Shown here piece after piece: positions 51,562 to 60,895 of a stretch of 64,000 nt of DNA. The notes beneath the pieces were generated by a model. The model ran no database searches. It was not told where the DNA came from and saw only the letters and a list, made by a program, of their open reading frames with translations. The stretch is from Microthrixaceae bacterium (lineage in GTDB: Bacteria > Actinomycetota > Acidimicrobiia > Acidimicrobiales > Microtrichaceae): the NCBI GenBank assembly GCA_023957995.1, contig JAMLGK010000001.1:186001-250000 (forward strand). The letters run 5' to 3'. Position 1 is the first letter of the stretch; each line of letters begins with the position of its first letter. A program made the translations under genes and the position numbers.

Positions 51562-52343
51562 ATCCAGAGCTCGCAGCCGGTGACCTGGTTCAGCTGATCG
51601 ATTCCAAGGGGCGCCGCTACCAGGGCGTGCTCACCAGCGGCAAGGAGTTCCACTTCCACTCCGGGATCATCACCCACGACGAGTTGATCGGACTGCCCGA
51701 GGGCTCCTCGATCAACAGTTCGCGACGTCAGTCCTACACGGTGGTTCGACCGACCCTGTCGGAGTTCGTCCTGAAGATGCCCCGCGGAGCCCAGGTGATC
51801 TACCCGAAGGATCTGGGCCCGATCCTCATGATCGCCGACATCGGACCCGGTGTGCGGGTGTTGGAGAGCGGGGTCGGCTCCGGTGCGCTCTCGATGGCCA
51901 TGCTCCGCGCCGGGGCTGAGATCGTCGGTTACGAGATCCGCGAGGACTTCGCCAACCGTGCCGTTGCGAACGTGGAGCGGTTCCTGGGCGCCGAGGCCCT
52001 CGAGCGCTACTCGGTGGAGCTCCGCGACTGCTACGAGGGCATCGACGAGAGCGGACTCGACCGCGTCGTGCTGGATCTTCCCGAACCCTGGCAGGTGGTG
52101 CCCCACGCCTCCGCGGCCCTGCGCCCCGGCGGTCTGTTCCTGGCCTACACCCCGAGTGTCATGCAGGTGTCACAGCTCCGGGAGTCGCTCGCCGCCAACG
52201 GCTTCTTCGCGGCCGAGACCCTCGAGGTCCTCAACCGTGGCTGGCACGTGGAGGGCCAGGCGGTGCGTCCCGACCACCGAATGGTCGGACACACCGGCTT
52301 CCTGACCCACGCCAGGCGCTCGGCACCGCCGCCGGGGGAGTGA
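51558..52343 (+). CDS. trmI: tRNA (adenine-58-N1)-methyltransferase
   Basis: A 261-aa SAM-dependent enzyme that methylates A58 in the T-loop of tRNA. An N-terminal beta barrel (ELAAGDLVQLIDSKGRRYQGVL) precedes the catalytic domain. The SAM loop is VLESGVGSGALSMAML, and the substrate motif is VLDLPEPW. Actinobacterial TrmI proteins have this layout, and one lies near mpa in mycobacteria. Making m1A58 next to a thiolase that acts on T-loop position 54 gives a functional pairing: both modifications stabilise the tRNA elbow. GGGAG lies six bases before the ATG. Confidence 0.93.
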   Translation: MNPELAAGDLVQLIDSKGRRYQGVLTSGKEFHFHSGIITHDELIGLPEGSSINSSRRQSYTVVRPTLSEFVLKMPRGAQVIYPKDLGPILMIADIGPGVRVLESGVGSGALSMAMLRAGAEIVGYEIREDFANRAVANVERFLGAEALERYSVELRDCYEGIDESGLDRVVLDLPEPWQVVPHASAALRPGGLFLAYTPSVMQVSQLRESLAANGFFAAETLEVLNRGWHVEGQAVRPDHRMVGHTGFLTHARRSAPPPGE

Positions 52344-52347
52344 GCAG

Positions 52348-53511
52348 TTGAACGGGTTCGACCTGCTCGTTCTCATCGCGGCCGCGATCGCCGTGGTGGG
52401 CGGGTGGCGTCTCGGGCTCGTGACCCGCGCCCTCGGCTGGGTCGGAGCGCTCGTCGGAGTGGCGATCGGCATCAACCTCGCGCCGATCCTGGCCCGCTGG
52501 ATCAACCCACCATCGGACACGGGCATCCTGCTGCTCACCGCCGGCACCCTGATCCTCGCCGTGTCCGCCGGGCAGGCCATCGGGGTGACCGTTGGTGCCC
52601 GGTTCCGACCGCGGCCCGACGACGCCCGGCTCCAGCGGTTCGACGCGATCGGCGGATCCGCGCTCGGTGTGCTGGGCGTGGTGGTACTCGTCTGGCTCCT
52701 GGTGCCGTTGATGGCGGCCACCGACGGCTGGGTGGCTTCGGCAACCAGGTCCTCCCAGGTGGCGAGGGCGGTCTCAGAACACCTGCCCGACCCACCGAAG
52801 TCACTCGAGAACCTCGAACGCAGCCTGGTCAACGGGAACTTCCCGCAGTTGTTCACGAACCTTCGCCCCACCCCGGAGCTGCCGGATCCACCGGAGGGGA
52901 GCCCGATCACCGCCGAACAGCTGCAGGCACTCGCATCCTCATCGGTGAAGATCCAGGGCGACGCCTGCTCGATCGTGCAATCGGGCAGCGGATTCTCGGT
53001 GGGGGACGGGCTCTGGATCACCAACGCACACGTGGTGGCGGGCACCGACTCGTCGCGCCTGACCACCGCCGACGGTGCCACCGGTACCGGCCGGGTGGTC
53101 AGGTTCGACCCGAACCTGGACCTGGCTGTGGTGCAGAGCGACGACCTGAGCGCTCCCGCACTGGGTTTCACCGACAGCACCGAGGGTGCCACCGGACTCG
53201 TGCTGGGGTTCCCCGGTGGCGGTCCGTTCCAGCCCTCACCGTTCCTGTTGGGCGACCACATGAGCGCGACGGGCTACGACATCTATGACCGATCGGTCGT
53301 CAGACGCGACCTGCTGGTGCTGTCGAGCGAACTCGAACCGGGTGACTCCGGCAGCGCCGTGGTCGATGCCGGTGGTCGGGCGATCGGTGTGGCGGTTGCG
53401 GTTGCACCCGACCGCGCAGGGGTGGCCTACGCGCTCGATGCAGCAGGGATGTCCGACTGGCTCGCCGGAACCGACGGGGAACCCGTCGACACGGGCGAAT
53501 GCCTGGCCTGA
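52348..53511 (+). CDS. marP: MarP-like membrane serine protease (CvpA + trypsin-like)
   Basis: A 387-aa protein with four N-terminal membrane helices of the CvpA type (5-125), then a trypsin-like domain facing outside. The triad is His228 (TNAHVVAG), Asp258 (DLAVV) and Ser334 (PGDSGSAV). Cys207 and Cys385 lie where the Mycobacterium protein has its redox disulfide. In M. tuberculosis, MarP lets the cell survive acid and oxidative stress. The start is TTG at 52348, close behind trmI. A bidirectional terminator lies after the stop. Confidence 0.88.
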   Translation: MNGFDLLVLIAAAIAVVGGWRLGLVTRALGWVGALVGVAIGINLAPILARWINPPSDTGILLLTAGTLILAVSAGQAIGVTVGARFRPRPDDARLQRFDAIGGSALGVLGVVVLVWLLVPLMAATDGWVASATRSSQVARAVSEHLPDPPKSLENLERSLVNGNFPQLFTNLRPTPELPDPPEGSPITAEQLQALASSSVKIQGDACSIVQSGSGFSVGDGLWITNAHVVAGTDSSRLTTADGATGTGRVVRFDPNLDLAVVQSDDLSAPALGFTDSTEGATGLVLGFPGGGPFQPSPFLLGDHMSATGYDIYDRSVVRRDLLVLSSELEPGDSGSAVVDAGGRAIGVAVAVAPDRAGVAYALDAAGMSDWLAGTDGEPVDTGECLA

Positions 53512-53520
53512 CCACCCCCG

Positions 53521-53549
53521 GTCGCCGGCGCCGGAACGGAGCCGGCGAC
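53521..53549. terminator. Bidirectional terminator hairpin
   Basis: GTCGCCGGC pairs perfectly over nine bases with GCCGGCGAC around an 11-base loop, centred between the convergent marP and ferredoxin genes. Confidence 0.6.
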
Positions 53550-53566
53550 GCTGGCGGGCGGAACTG

Positions 53567-53809
53567 CTACTCGGCCTCGATGAAGATGCATTCGCCGGGG
53601 CATTCCTCGGCGGATTCGATGACACCTTCGAGCTCGTCGTCGGGAATCACGGCCAGACCCTCGGGACCACCCGGATCGCTGTAGACCTTGTCGCCTTCCT
53701 TGACGTAAGCGAGTCCGTCGTCGAGCAGGGTGAATACCTTGGGGGAGATCTCCTCGCACAGGCCGTCACCCGTGCACAGATCCTGATCGATCCACACCTT
53801 CATCGCCAT
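53567..53809 (-). CDS. Ferredoxin (3Fe-4S / 4Fe-4S type)
   Basis: An 80-aa acidic electron carrier. Cysteines are Cys12 and Cys18 in LCTGDGLCEE and Cys70 and Cys74 in ECPGEC, with Asp15 where a fourth ligand of the first group would normally be. That is the pattern of actinobacterial 3Fe-4S ferredoxins, which often feed P450s or F420 and other redox enzymes. It could supply electrons to the Fe-S enzymes TtuA or FbiC in this window, but nothing proves it. The first of two ATGs (53809) has GAAAGG eight bases upstream. It is divergent from mpa. Confidence 0.88.
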   Translation of the reverse strand: MAMKVWIDQDLCTGDGLCEEISPKVFTLLDDGLAYVKEGDKVYSDPGGPEGLAVIPDDELEGVIESAEECPGECIFIEAE

Positions 53810-54103
53810 TTCGTGGGCCTTTCGTAGAGGTACCTGTTCGGCCGGCTCAGAGCCGTAATACCGGATTTCCCGAGTGGACCAACCACCCGGCTGATTGGCG
53901 ACCGACCGTAGCGCCGGAGGCCTTCAACCACACACTTGATGCTAGCGGCCCGAGAGTTTCCACGGTACTCACCATGGAAACTATTCGTACGGCTCCGCCA
54001 CAAGTGGCCCGATCGGCGCTAGAACGAGAACCGCGGCCCGGTTCCACATCCGAACCGGGCCCCAGGATCCGAGCGGCCGCGACGGCCATCACCGGAGGCA
54101 GAC
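53810..54103. other. Divergent promoter region between ferredoxin and mpa (294 bp)
   Basis: This contains the start regions of both genes. The mpa ATG has GGAGG eight bases upstream. The right half holds an inverted repeat. I find no coding frame of note in it. Confidence 0.5.
53956..53981. promoter_or_regulatory. 26-bp inverted repeat upstream of mpa
   Basis: GTTTCCACGG and CCATGGAAAC are inverted copies with one mismatch, separated by TACTCA. Symmetry and position, 123 bases before mpa and 147 bases before ferredoxin, suggest an operator for a dimeric regulator or a hairpin in the mpa leader. Confidence 0.4.
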
Positions 54104-55873
54104 ATGACCAGGGACCGGGAACCAGGCAGCGACGAACCCGAAGAGGACGTCCCGGCGCAGGAGGACCTCCACGAACGGGTGGCGGAGATGGAGGAGGAGA
54201 TCGCCTCACTCGTGAGGCGCCTGCAGGACGCGCCCAAACGGGTCCGCACCCTCGAGGAACGTCTGCTCGAGACCAAGGGCCAACTCGCCCAGGCCGTCAG
54301 CCAGAACGAGAAGCTCTCCTACACACTGCGCGAGGCCAGGGACCACATTTCCGCCCTGCGCGATGAGGTCGAGAAGCTCACCCAGCCGCCATCGGCCTAC
54401 GCCACCCTGCTCGGAACCAACGACGACGGCACCCTCGATGTGCAGGCCGCAGGCCGCAAGATGAGGGTCGAGGTGTCCCCCGACGTCGATTCCGAGGCAC
54501 TCGAGAGCGGCGCCGAGGTGGTGCTCAACGAGTCCTACAACGTCGTCATGGCCCGTCGACCCGACGGCTCCGGGGAGATAGTCACCTTCAAGGAGCTGCT
54601 GGAGGACCGCAGTCGGGCACTCGTGGTCGGCCGCGCGGACGAGGAGCGCGTCGCACCCCTGGCGACATCGCTGGAGGGAGTGACCCTCAAGGCGGGTGAC
54701 AACGTGCTCATGGACTCCCGCTCGGGACTGCTGCTCGAGAAGCTGCCGCGGGCCGAGGTCGAGGAACTGGTTCTCGAGGAGGTGCCCGACATCGCGTACA
54801 CCGACATCGGGGGCCTCGACGAACAGATCGAGATGATCACCGATGCGGTCGAACTGCCGTTCATGCACCAGGACCTCTTCTCGCGCTACGACCTGCCCGC
54901 ACCCAAGGGCATCCTCCTCTACGGGCCCCCCGGTTGCGGCAAGACCCTGATCGCCAAGGCCGTCGCCAACAGCCTGGCCAAGAAGGTGACCGAGGCGACC
55001 GGCGAGGAGGCACGGAGCTTCTTCTTGAACATCAAGGGCCCCGAGTTGCTCAACAAGTACGTGGGCGAGACCGAGCGGCACATCCGGCTGGTGTTCCAAC
55101 GAGCCCGGGAGAAGGCCGAGGACGGCACGCCGGTCATCGTGTTCTTCGACGAGATGGAGTCGCTGTTCCGCACCCGCGGGACGGGCATCTCCTCGGACAT
55201 GGAAGCAACGATCGTGCCCCAGCTGCTGGCGGAGATAGACGGCGTGGAGACGTTGCGCAACGTGATCGTGATCGGTGCGTCGAACCGTGAGGACCTGATC
55301 GACCCCGCGATCCTGCGCCCCGGAAGGCTGGACGTGAAGATCAAGATCAACCGGCCCGACGAGGACTCCGCCCAGCAGATCTTCCGCCGCTACCTCACTC
55401 CGGAATTGCCCCTCGACCCCGACGAGGTGAAGTCGCTCGGCGGTGGAGACCCCGCCAAGGCCGCTGCGGCGATGATCGAGCGGACCGCTGCGGAGATGTA
55501 CCGGACCGACGAGACGAACCAGTTCCTGGAGGTGACCTACGCCAACGGCGACAAGGAGATCATGTACTTCAAGGACTTCTCCTCCGGGGCCATGATCGAG
55601 AACATCGTGCGGCGGGCCAAGAAGCTCGCCATCAAGCGCGAACTGGCCGAGGGCACGAGCGGGATCCGGGTGGCCGACCTGACGGCCTCGATACAACAGG
55701 AGTACAAGGAACACGAGGACCTGCCCAACACCACCAATCCGGATGACTGGGCGAAGATCTCGGGCAAGAAGGGCGAGCGCATCACCTACGTGCGCACCCT
55801 CGTGCACGATCGCGACGAGGACCCGGTCGGCGGCCGCTCCATCGAGCGGGTCGCAACGGGTCAGTACCTGTGA
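54104..55873 (+). CDS. mpa: Proteasome-associated ATPase Mpa/ARC
   Basis: A 589-aa AAA+ unfoldase that captures pupylated proteins and threads them into the 20S core. An N-terminal coiled coil (about 20-95) binds Pup. A double OB ring domain follows, then the AAA domain with Walker A GPPGCGKT (274-281) and Walker [11 protein letters not shown]. The C-terminus ends ATGQYL: the penultimate Tyr is the residue that docks into the proteasome. All parts needed for function are present. A GGAGG ribosome site lies before the ATG. The stop is followed 53 bases later by dop. Confidence 0.96.
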   Translation: MTRDREPGSDEPEEDVPAQEDLHERVAEMEEEIASLVRRLQDAPKRVRTLEERLLETKGQLAQAVSQNEKLSYTLREARDHISALRDEVEKLTQPPSAYATLLGTNDDGTLDVQAAGRKMRVEVSPDVDSEALESGAEVVLNESYNVVMARRPDGSGEIVTFKELLEDRSRALVVGRADEERVAPLATSLEGVTLKAGDNVLMDSRSGLLLEKLPRAEVEELVLEEVPDIAYTDIGGLDEQIEMITDAVELPFMHQDLFSRYDLPAPKGILLYGPPGCGKTLIAKAVANSLAKKVTEATGEEARSFFLNIKGPELLNKYVGETERHIRLVFQRAREKAEDGTPVIVFFDEMESLFRTRGTGISSDMEATIVPQLLAEIDGVETLRNVIVIGASNREDLIDPAILRPGRLDVKIKINRPDEDSAQQIFRRYLTPELPLDPDEVKSLGGGDPAKAAAAMIERTAAEMYRTDETNQFLEVTYANGDKEIMYFKDFSSGAMIENIVRRAKKLAIKRELAEGTSGIRVADLTASIQQEYKEHEDLPNTTNPDDWAKISGKKGERITYVRTLVHDRDEDPVGGRSIERVATGQYL

Positions 55874-55910
55874 GCCGACACCGCTGACCTCCCCGGGAGT
55901 CGGCTGCACC

Positions 55911-55916
55911 TAGGGT
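55911..55916 (+). promoter_or_regulatory. -10 element upstream of dop
   Basis: TAGGGT, ten bases, then the ATG at 55927, which would give a very short leader. It suggests that dop can be transcribed separately from mpa. Confidence 0.35.
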
Positions 55917-55926
55917 GGCTGGCACC

Positions 55927-57438
55927 ATGGCCATAGAGAAGATCCTGGGGATCGAAACCGAGTACGGAATCGTCGTGCGCGGCACCGCGGACGCCAACCC
56001 GATCTCGGCTTCGTCGATGCTGATCAACTCCTACATGAGCTCCCTCGCGGGTCGCCGGGCCGGGCCCGCACCCCACGTCGACTGGGACTTCGAGGACGAG
56101 ATGCCCGCCAACGATGCCCGCGAAGAGGCGATCCGTCTGTCGGTCGCGCCCGAGGTCGAGACCCATCTGGTCAACACCGTGCTGACCAACGGAGCGCGCT
56201 ACTACGTGGATCACGCACACCCGGAGTACTCCGCTCCGGAGTGCTCACACGCGCTCGACGCTCTCCTCTATGACCGCGCCGGCGAGGAGGTGCTGCGCCG
56301 ATCGATGACCGCCGCCACCGAGTTCCTCCCCGAGGGGCAGGAACTGGTGGTCTACAAGAACAACTCCGACGGCAAGGGCAACAGCTACGGCTGCCACGAG
56401 AACTACCTGTTGGACCGTGCGTTGCCCTTCGGAGCCGTGGTCGCGCACCTCACCGCCCATTTCGTGACCCGCCAGATCTTCATCGGGTCGGGCAAGGTCG
56501 GTTCCGAGAGCCCGGGCGCACGCACCGACGAGGTGCCGTTCCAGATCACACAGCGTGCCGACTTCTTCGAGGAGGAGGTCGGACTCGAGACCACCCTCAA
56601 GCGGCCGATCATCAACACCCGCGACGAACCCCACGCCGATGCGCAGCTCTACCGCCGACTGCACGTGATCGCCGGCGACGCCAACATGAGCGAGACCGCG
56701 ACCCTGCTCAAGCTCGGAACCACGGCGCTGGTGTTGGCCATGCTCGAGGACTCCGAGGCGGGCGAACCACTCCGTCTCGCCGCACCGGTCGGTGCGATGC
56801 ACGCGGTGTCGAGGGATCTCGGACTGGACCTCGGGCTCCGGATGTCGGACGGGTCGACCATGACCGCCCTGGAAATCCAGTGGGAACTACACCGGCGTGT
56901 GTCGAACTGGGCAGAACTGCACGGTTTCGAAGTGGTCGGCGGCGAGGAGGTGGGCACCAGGATCCTCGAGACCTGGCGCGAAGTGCTCGAGGGGCTCGAC
57001 TCCGATCCGATGGGCCTCGCAGACCGTCTCGACTGGGTGGCGAAGTACCGGCTGTTCTCGGCCTACCGCGAACGCCACGACCTCGAATGGAACGATGCGA
57101 GGCTCAGGGCGATGGACCTGCAGTACCACGACCTGAGGCCCGAGCACGGCCTCGCGGGGCGTCTGGGCCTGCAGCGGATCCTCGAGGAACACGACGTGCT
57201 GGAGGCGATCACCGAACCGCCCTCGACCACCCGTGCCTACTTCCGCGGAAAGTGCCTCGAGAAGTTCCCCGCCGAGGTGGTGGCTGCCAACTGGGACTCC
57301 CTGGTGTTCGACGTGGGTGGCTCGGCCCTCCAGCGCGTTCCGATGATGGAACCGGGCCGGGGCACCAGGTCACACGTGGGCGAACTACTCGACTCCGTCG
57401 ACACGGCGGGGGAGCTCCTCGCAGCCCTCGGCACCTAG
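55927..57438 (+). CDS. dop: Deamidase of Pup (Dop)
   Basis: A 503-aa carboxylate-amine ligase-fold enzyme that deamidates the C-terminal Gln of Pup and can remove Pup from substrates. The nucleotide-binding start IEKILGIETEYGIV and HPEYSAPE are conserved. The early stretch SASSMLINSYMSSLAGRR lies where Dop has a loop that PafA lacks. NSYGCHENY and [12 protein letters not shown] are shared with PafA. The ATG at 55927 is preferred over a GTG four codons earlier. Pup follows 180 bases later. Confidence 0.95.
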   Translation: MAIEKILGIETEYGIVVRGTADANPISASSMLINSYMSSLAGRRAGPAPHVDWDFEDEMPANDAREEAIRLSVAPEVETHLVNTVLTNGARYYVDHAHPEYSAPECSHALDALLYDRAGEEVLRRSMTAATEFLPEGQELVVYKNNSDGKGNSYGCHENYLLDRALPFGAVVAHLTAHFVTRQIFIGSGKVGSESPGARTDEVPFQITQRADFFEEEVGLETTLKRPIINTRDEPHADAQLYRRLHVIAGDANMSETATLLKLGTTALVLAMLEDSEAGEPLRLAAPVGAMHAVSRDLGLDLGLRMSDGSTMTALEIQWELHRRVSNWAELHGFEVVGGEEVGTRILETWREVLEGLDSDPMGLADRLDWVAKYRLFSAYRERHDLEWNDARLRAMDLQYHDLRPEHGLAGRLGLQRILEEHDVLEAITEPPSTTRAYFRGKCLEKFPAEVVAANWDSLVFDVGGSALQRVPMMEPGRGTRSHVGELLDSVDTAGELLAALGT

Positions 57439-57618
57439 CCACGACCGGGACCGGGCGCCCACAGCCACCCGCTCCCGCCGGCTCCGGTCGACCCTGCGGG
57501 CAGACAGTGACCCACTCTCCGCAGATGCCCGGGCTACGGTGACGGGATCATCGAGACGGTGCGGATCCACACCACCGGTCGTGGCCGCAACGGTCCGGAT
57601 GCCCGGGAGGAACACACC

Positions 57619-57825
57619 ATGGCGGAACGAGAACAGAAACGCAGGGACACCGGCGGCCGACGCGAGGATGCCGCAGAGGTGACGAGCGAGGATTCCCCGG
57701 CGACGAGTGAGACGGGCGACAAACTCAAAGCCGAGATGGACGACCTTCTCGACGAGATCGACGACGTGCTCGAGACCAATGCCGAGGACTTCGTGAAGTC
57801 GTACATCCAAAAGGGCGGTCAGTAG
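57619..57825 (+). CDS. pup: Prokaryotic ubiquitin-like protein Pup
   Basis: A 68-aa disordered modifier. The C-terminal half (DKLKAEMDDLLDEIDDVLETNAEDFVKSYIQKGGQ region) is the segment that becomes helical on Mpa. It ends GGQ, so Gln68 must be deamidated to Glu by Dop before ligation by PafA. The N-terminus is charged and flexible, as needed for threading. GGGAGG upstream of the ATG at 57619 supports this start over in-frame ATG 57559. Confidence 0.96.
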   Translation: MAEREQKRRDTGGRREDAAEVTSEDSPATSETGDKLKAEMDDLLDEIDDVLETNAEDFVKSYIQKGGQ

Positions 57826-57837
57826 CCACCACGGCGT

Positions 57838-57843
57838 TAGCCT
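57838..57843 (+). promoter_or_regulatory. -10 element upstream of prcB
   Basis: TAGCCT, eight bases, then the GTG at 57852. No ribosome site is present, consistent with a leaderless or near-leaderless internal promoter. Confidence 0.35.
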
Positions 57844-57851
57844 TCGGTGCC

Positions 57852-58646
57852 GTGAACCTACCTCTGTACACACCCCAGGAGGATCCCGGTCCCGACTTCG
57901 CCGCGCTGGTGAGGCGCAGCGGGATGTTCCCCGAGACCACCCCGAGCGGATTCTCCGGCCAGATCGAGGTGCCCCACGGCACCACCTGTGTGGCCATCCG
58001 CCACGGCGACGGCGTGGTCATGGCGGGCGACCGACGTGCCACCGCCGGCAACTTCATCTCGCACCGCTCGATCGAGAAGGTGTTCCCCGCGGACCGCTAC
58101 TCGGGCGTGGCCATCGCCGGAGCGGCCGGTCCGGCCATGGAGATGGTGCACCTGTTCCAGCTGCAACTGGAGCACTACGAGAAGGTCGAGGGCTCTCCGG
58201 TCAGCCTCGAGGGCAAGGCCAACCAGCTCTCCCAGATGGTCCGCAACCACCTGCCCGCAGCGATGACGGGGCTCGGAGTGGTGCCGATCTTCGCCGGCTA
58301 CGACACCAACCGGGCTGCGGGACGGATCTTCCAGTACGACGTCACCGGCGGCCGCTACGAGGAACGCGACCACGCCACGACCGGCTCGGGGGGCATGCAG
58401 GCCACCACGGTCATCAAGTTGGGCCTCCGGTCGGACCTGAGCGAGTCGGACACGATCGACCTCGCCCTGCGCGCCCTGTTGGAAGCGGCCGACGAGGACT
58501 CCGCCACCGGCGGGCCCGACATGGTCCGCGGCATCTACCCGGTGGTCGCGACGATCGGACCCGCAGGCTTCACCCGGGTGGACGACGACGACCTCGCCGC
58601 ACGATTCGAGACCATTCTCGCCGCGCTGCGCGAGAGCCACTCATGA
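57852..58646 (+). CDS. prcB: Proteasome beta subunit
   Basis: A 264-aa precursor of the catalytic subunit of the 20S core. A 43-residue propeptide ends at PHG, and cleavage would expose Thr44 of TTCVAIRHGDGVVMAGDRRAT as the N-terminal nucleophile. GDRRAT contains the conserved Asp. The terminal part is standard. GTG start at 57852, 26 bases after pup. A 133-base gap separates it from prcA, wider than in mycobacteria where the two overlap or nearly touch. Confidence 0.96.
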   Translation: MNLPLYTPQEDPGPDFAALVRRSGMFPETTPSGFSGQIEVPHGTTCVAIRHGDGVVMAGDRRATAGNFISHRSIEKVFPADRYSGVAIAGAAGPAMEMVHLFQLQLEHYEKVEGSPVSLEGKANQLSQMVRNHLPAAMTGLGVVPIFAGYDTNRAAGRIFQYDVTGGRYEERDHATTGSGGMQATTVIKLGLRSDLSESDTIDLALRALLEAADEDSATGGPDMVRGIYPVVATIGPAGFTRVDDDDLAARFETILAALRESHS

Positions 58647-58779
58647 CGTGCGGGTCACCATCACCGTGTGAGGATCCGGCTCCGCCGGTCCGAACCACAA
58701 CAGGAGGGCGACTGCAGGTCGCTCATCCAGAACCTCGGTGGACAGCCCCCGGTTGCTCACCGGAACAAGGAGCCCGCTC

Positions 58780-59460
58780 ATGACCATGCCGTTCTACGTG
58801 GCCCCGGAACAGATGATGAAGGACCGGGCGGACTACGCCCGCAAGGGCATCGCCCGGGGCCGGGCCCTGGTGGCCTCCATCTGCGCGGATGGAATCGTCC
58901 TCTGTGCGGAGAACCCCTCGAGGATGCTCCGCAAGATCTCCGAGATCTACGACCGCATCGGGTTCGCGGGGGTGGGCAAGTACAACGAGTTCGACCAGCT
59001 GCGGATCGCAGGGATCCGCCACGCCGACCTGAAGGGATTCTCCTTCTCGCGTGAGGACGTGGACGCCAGGAGCCTCGCCAACCAGTACGCACAGATCCTG
59101 GGCAACGTGTTCACCCATGAGATGAAGCCCATGGAGGTCGAGATCCTCGTGGCCGAGGTGTCCGCCTCGGCGGCCGACGACCAGCTGTTCCACATCCTCT
59201 ATGACGGCACGCTCATCGACGAGGGTGGCTACTGCGTGCTGGGTGGTCAGGCAGAAGCCGTGGGCGAACGCATGGAGGCGGGGTGGAACGTGGATGCTGA
59301 CCGCGACGAGGCCGTGGCGCTGTGCGTGTCGGCACTGGCGGGCGAGGACCGCGCGCTGACACCCACCGACCTCGAGGTGGCCGTGCTGGAGCGCGACGGC
59401 GATCGGCGGACCTTCCGCCGACTGGAGGACGACGAGGTATCCCGGGCTCTGCCCGACTAG
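58780..59460 (+). CDS. prcA: Proteasome alpha subunit
   Basis: A 226-aa ring subunit that forms the entry gate. It starts MTMPFYVAPEQMMKDRADYARKGIARGRALVA, the typical alpha N-terminus. It lacks an N-terminal catalytic threonine. The C-terminal stretch after LEVAVLERDGDRRTFRR is short. The ATG at 58780 has AAGGAG seven bases upstream and is preferred over an earlier in-frame start at 58738 because it matches the family N-terminus. Confidence 0.95.
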   Translation: MTMPFYVAPEQMMKDRADYARKGIARGRALVASICADGIVLCAENPSRMLRKISEIYDRIGFAGVGKYNEFDQLRIAGIRHADLKGFSFSREDVDARSLANQYAQILGNVFTHEMKPMEVEILVAEVSASAADDQLFHILYDGTLIDEGGYCVLGGQAEAVGERMEAGWNVDADRDEAVALCVSALAGEDRALTPTDLEVAVLERDGDRRTFRRLEDDEVSRALPD

Positions 59461-59509
59461 CGCGCCGCGGTGCCCAGGGCGATGCCACACCGCCGGCCCG
59501 GAAGCCCTA

Positions 59510-59515
59510 TAGGTT
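59510..59515 (+). promoter_or_regulatory. -10 element upstream of pafA
   Basis: TAGGTT, eight bases, then the ATG at 59524; an overlapping TATAGG lies at 59508. It may allow pafA expression independent of the proteasome subunits. Confidence 0.35.
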
Positions 59516-59523
59516 GAATCGGG

Positions 59524-60882
59524 ATGCAGCGCAGGATCTTCGGGCTCGAGAACGAGTACGGCGTCACCTGCACCCTGCGCGGACAAAGACGACTCAGCCC
59601 CGACGAGGTGGCCCGCTACCTGTTCAGGCGGGTCGTGTCCTGGGGACGGTCCTCCAACGTGTTCCTGGCCAACGGCGCGCGCCTCTACCTCGATGTGGGC
59701 TCGCACCCCGAGTACGCCACCCCCGAGTGCGACTCGCTCAGCGACCTGATCGCACACGACAAGGCAGGGGAGTGGATCCTCGGCCAACTGCTCGATTCTG
59801 CTGAGCAACGACTCGCGGATGAGGGCATCCGTGGCGACATCTACCTGTTCCGCAACAACACCGACTCCGCCGGCAACAGCTACGGCTGCCACGAGAACTT
59901 CCTCACCACCCGCACCGACGAACTCGTCCGGTACTCCGAGGTGCTGATCCCGTTCCTGGTCAGCAGACAGATCTACGCCGGCGCCGGCAAGGTCCTCCAC
60001 ACCGCACGTGGTGCGCAGTTCGCCATCTCCCAACGGGCCGAACACATCTGGGAAGGGGTTTCCTCGGCCACGACGCGATCCCGCCCGATCATCAACACCC
60101 GTGACGAGCCCCACGCGGATTCCGATCGCTACAGACGGCTCCACGTGATCGTGGGCGACTCCAACATGAGCGAGTACGCCACCTACCTGAAGGTGGGTGC
60201 TGCCGCCCTCGTGCTCAGGATGCTCGAGGACCCCGGCGTGGTGCTGCGGGACATGACCCTCGAGAACCCGATCCGGGCGATCCGCGAGATCTCCCACGAC
60301 CTCACACTGGCCGCTCCCGTGAAGCTCGCGAACGGCCGTGAACTGACCGCGCTGGAGATCCAGTCCGAGTACCTCGAGCGGGCTCTGCGCTATGCCCAGA
60401 ACCATGAGCTGTCGCCCCAGGAGAAGCAGGCACTCACCATGTGGGAGCACGTCATGGTCGGTCTCCAGACCGACCCGATGTCACTGCACCGCGAGATCGA
60501 CTGGGTGACCAAGTACCAGCTCATCGAGGCCTACATGGCTCGCCACGACCTGGAACTGGCCGACCCCCGCGTCGCTCTGGTCGACCTCCAGTACCACGAC
60601 ATCCGGCGTTCGCGCTCTGTGTTCTACAAGCTCCAGGACGCGGGCCGCGTCGAACGGGTCGTGACCGATGCCGACATCATCGAGGCGATGGAGACGCCAC
60701 CACAGACCACGCGCGCAAGGTTGCGGGGCGAGTTCATCCGCAAGGCCAAGGAGCGAAAGCGCGACTACACCGTCGACTGGGTGCACCTGAAGCTCAACGA
60801 CCAGGCACAGCGAACCGTGCTCTGCAAGGACCCGTTCCGCTCAACCGATGACCGGGTCCAGCGTCTGATCGACGCTCTCTGA
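59524..60882 (+). CDS. pafA: Pup-protein ligase PafA
   Basis: A 452-aa ligase that uses ATP to join the C-terminal Glu of deamidated Pup to substrate lysines. [18 protein letters not shown] is the typical start with its metal-binding glutamates. [18 protein letters not shown] contains the catalytic aspartate. NSYGCHENF and [13 protein letters not shown] are shared with Dop. It lacks the Dop-specific loop. Length matches the family. Thirteen bases separate its stop from the DUF3866 gene. Confidence 0.96.
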   Translation: MQRRIFGLENEYGVTCTLRGQRRLSPDEVARYLFRRVVSWGRSSNVFLANGARLYLDVGSHPEYATPECDSLSDLIAHDKAGEWILGQLLDSAEQRLADEGIRGDIYLFRNNTDSAGNSYGCHENFLTTRTDELVRYSEVLIPFLVSRQIYAGAGKVLHTARGAQFAISQRAEHIWEGVSSATTRSRPIINTRDEPHADSDRYRRLHVIVGDSNMSEYATYLKVGAAALVLRMLEDPGVVLRDMTLENPIRAIREISHDLTLAAPVKLANGRELTALEIQSEYLERALRYAQNHELSPQEKQALTMWEHVMVGLQTDPMSLHREIDWVTKYQLIEAYMARHDLELADPRVALVDLQYHDIRRSRSVFYKLQDAGRVERVVTDADIIEAMETPPQTTRARLRGEFIRKAKERKRDYTVDWVHLKLNDQAQRTVLCKDPFRSTDDRVQRLIDAL

Positions 60883-60895
60883 AACCGAGTCGGCC

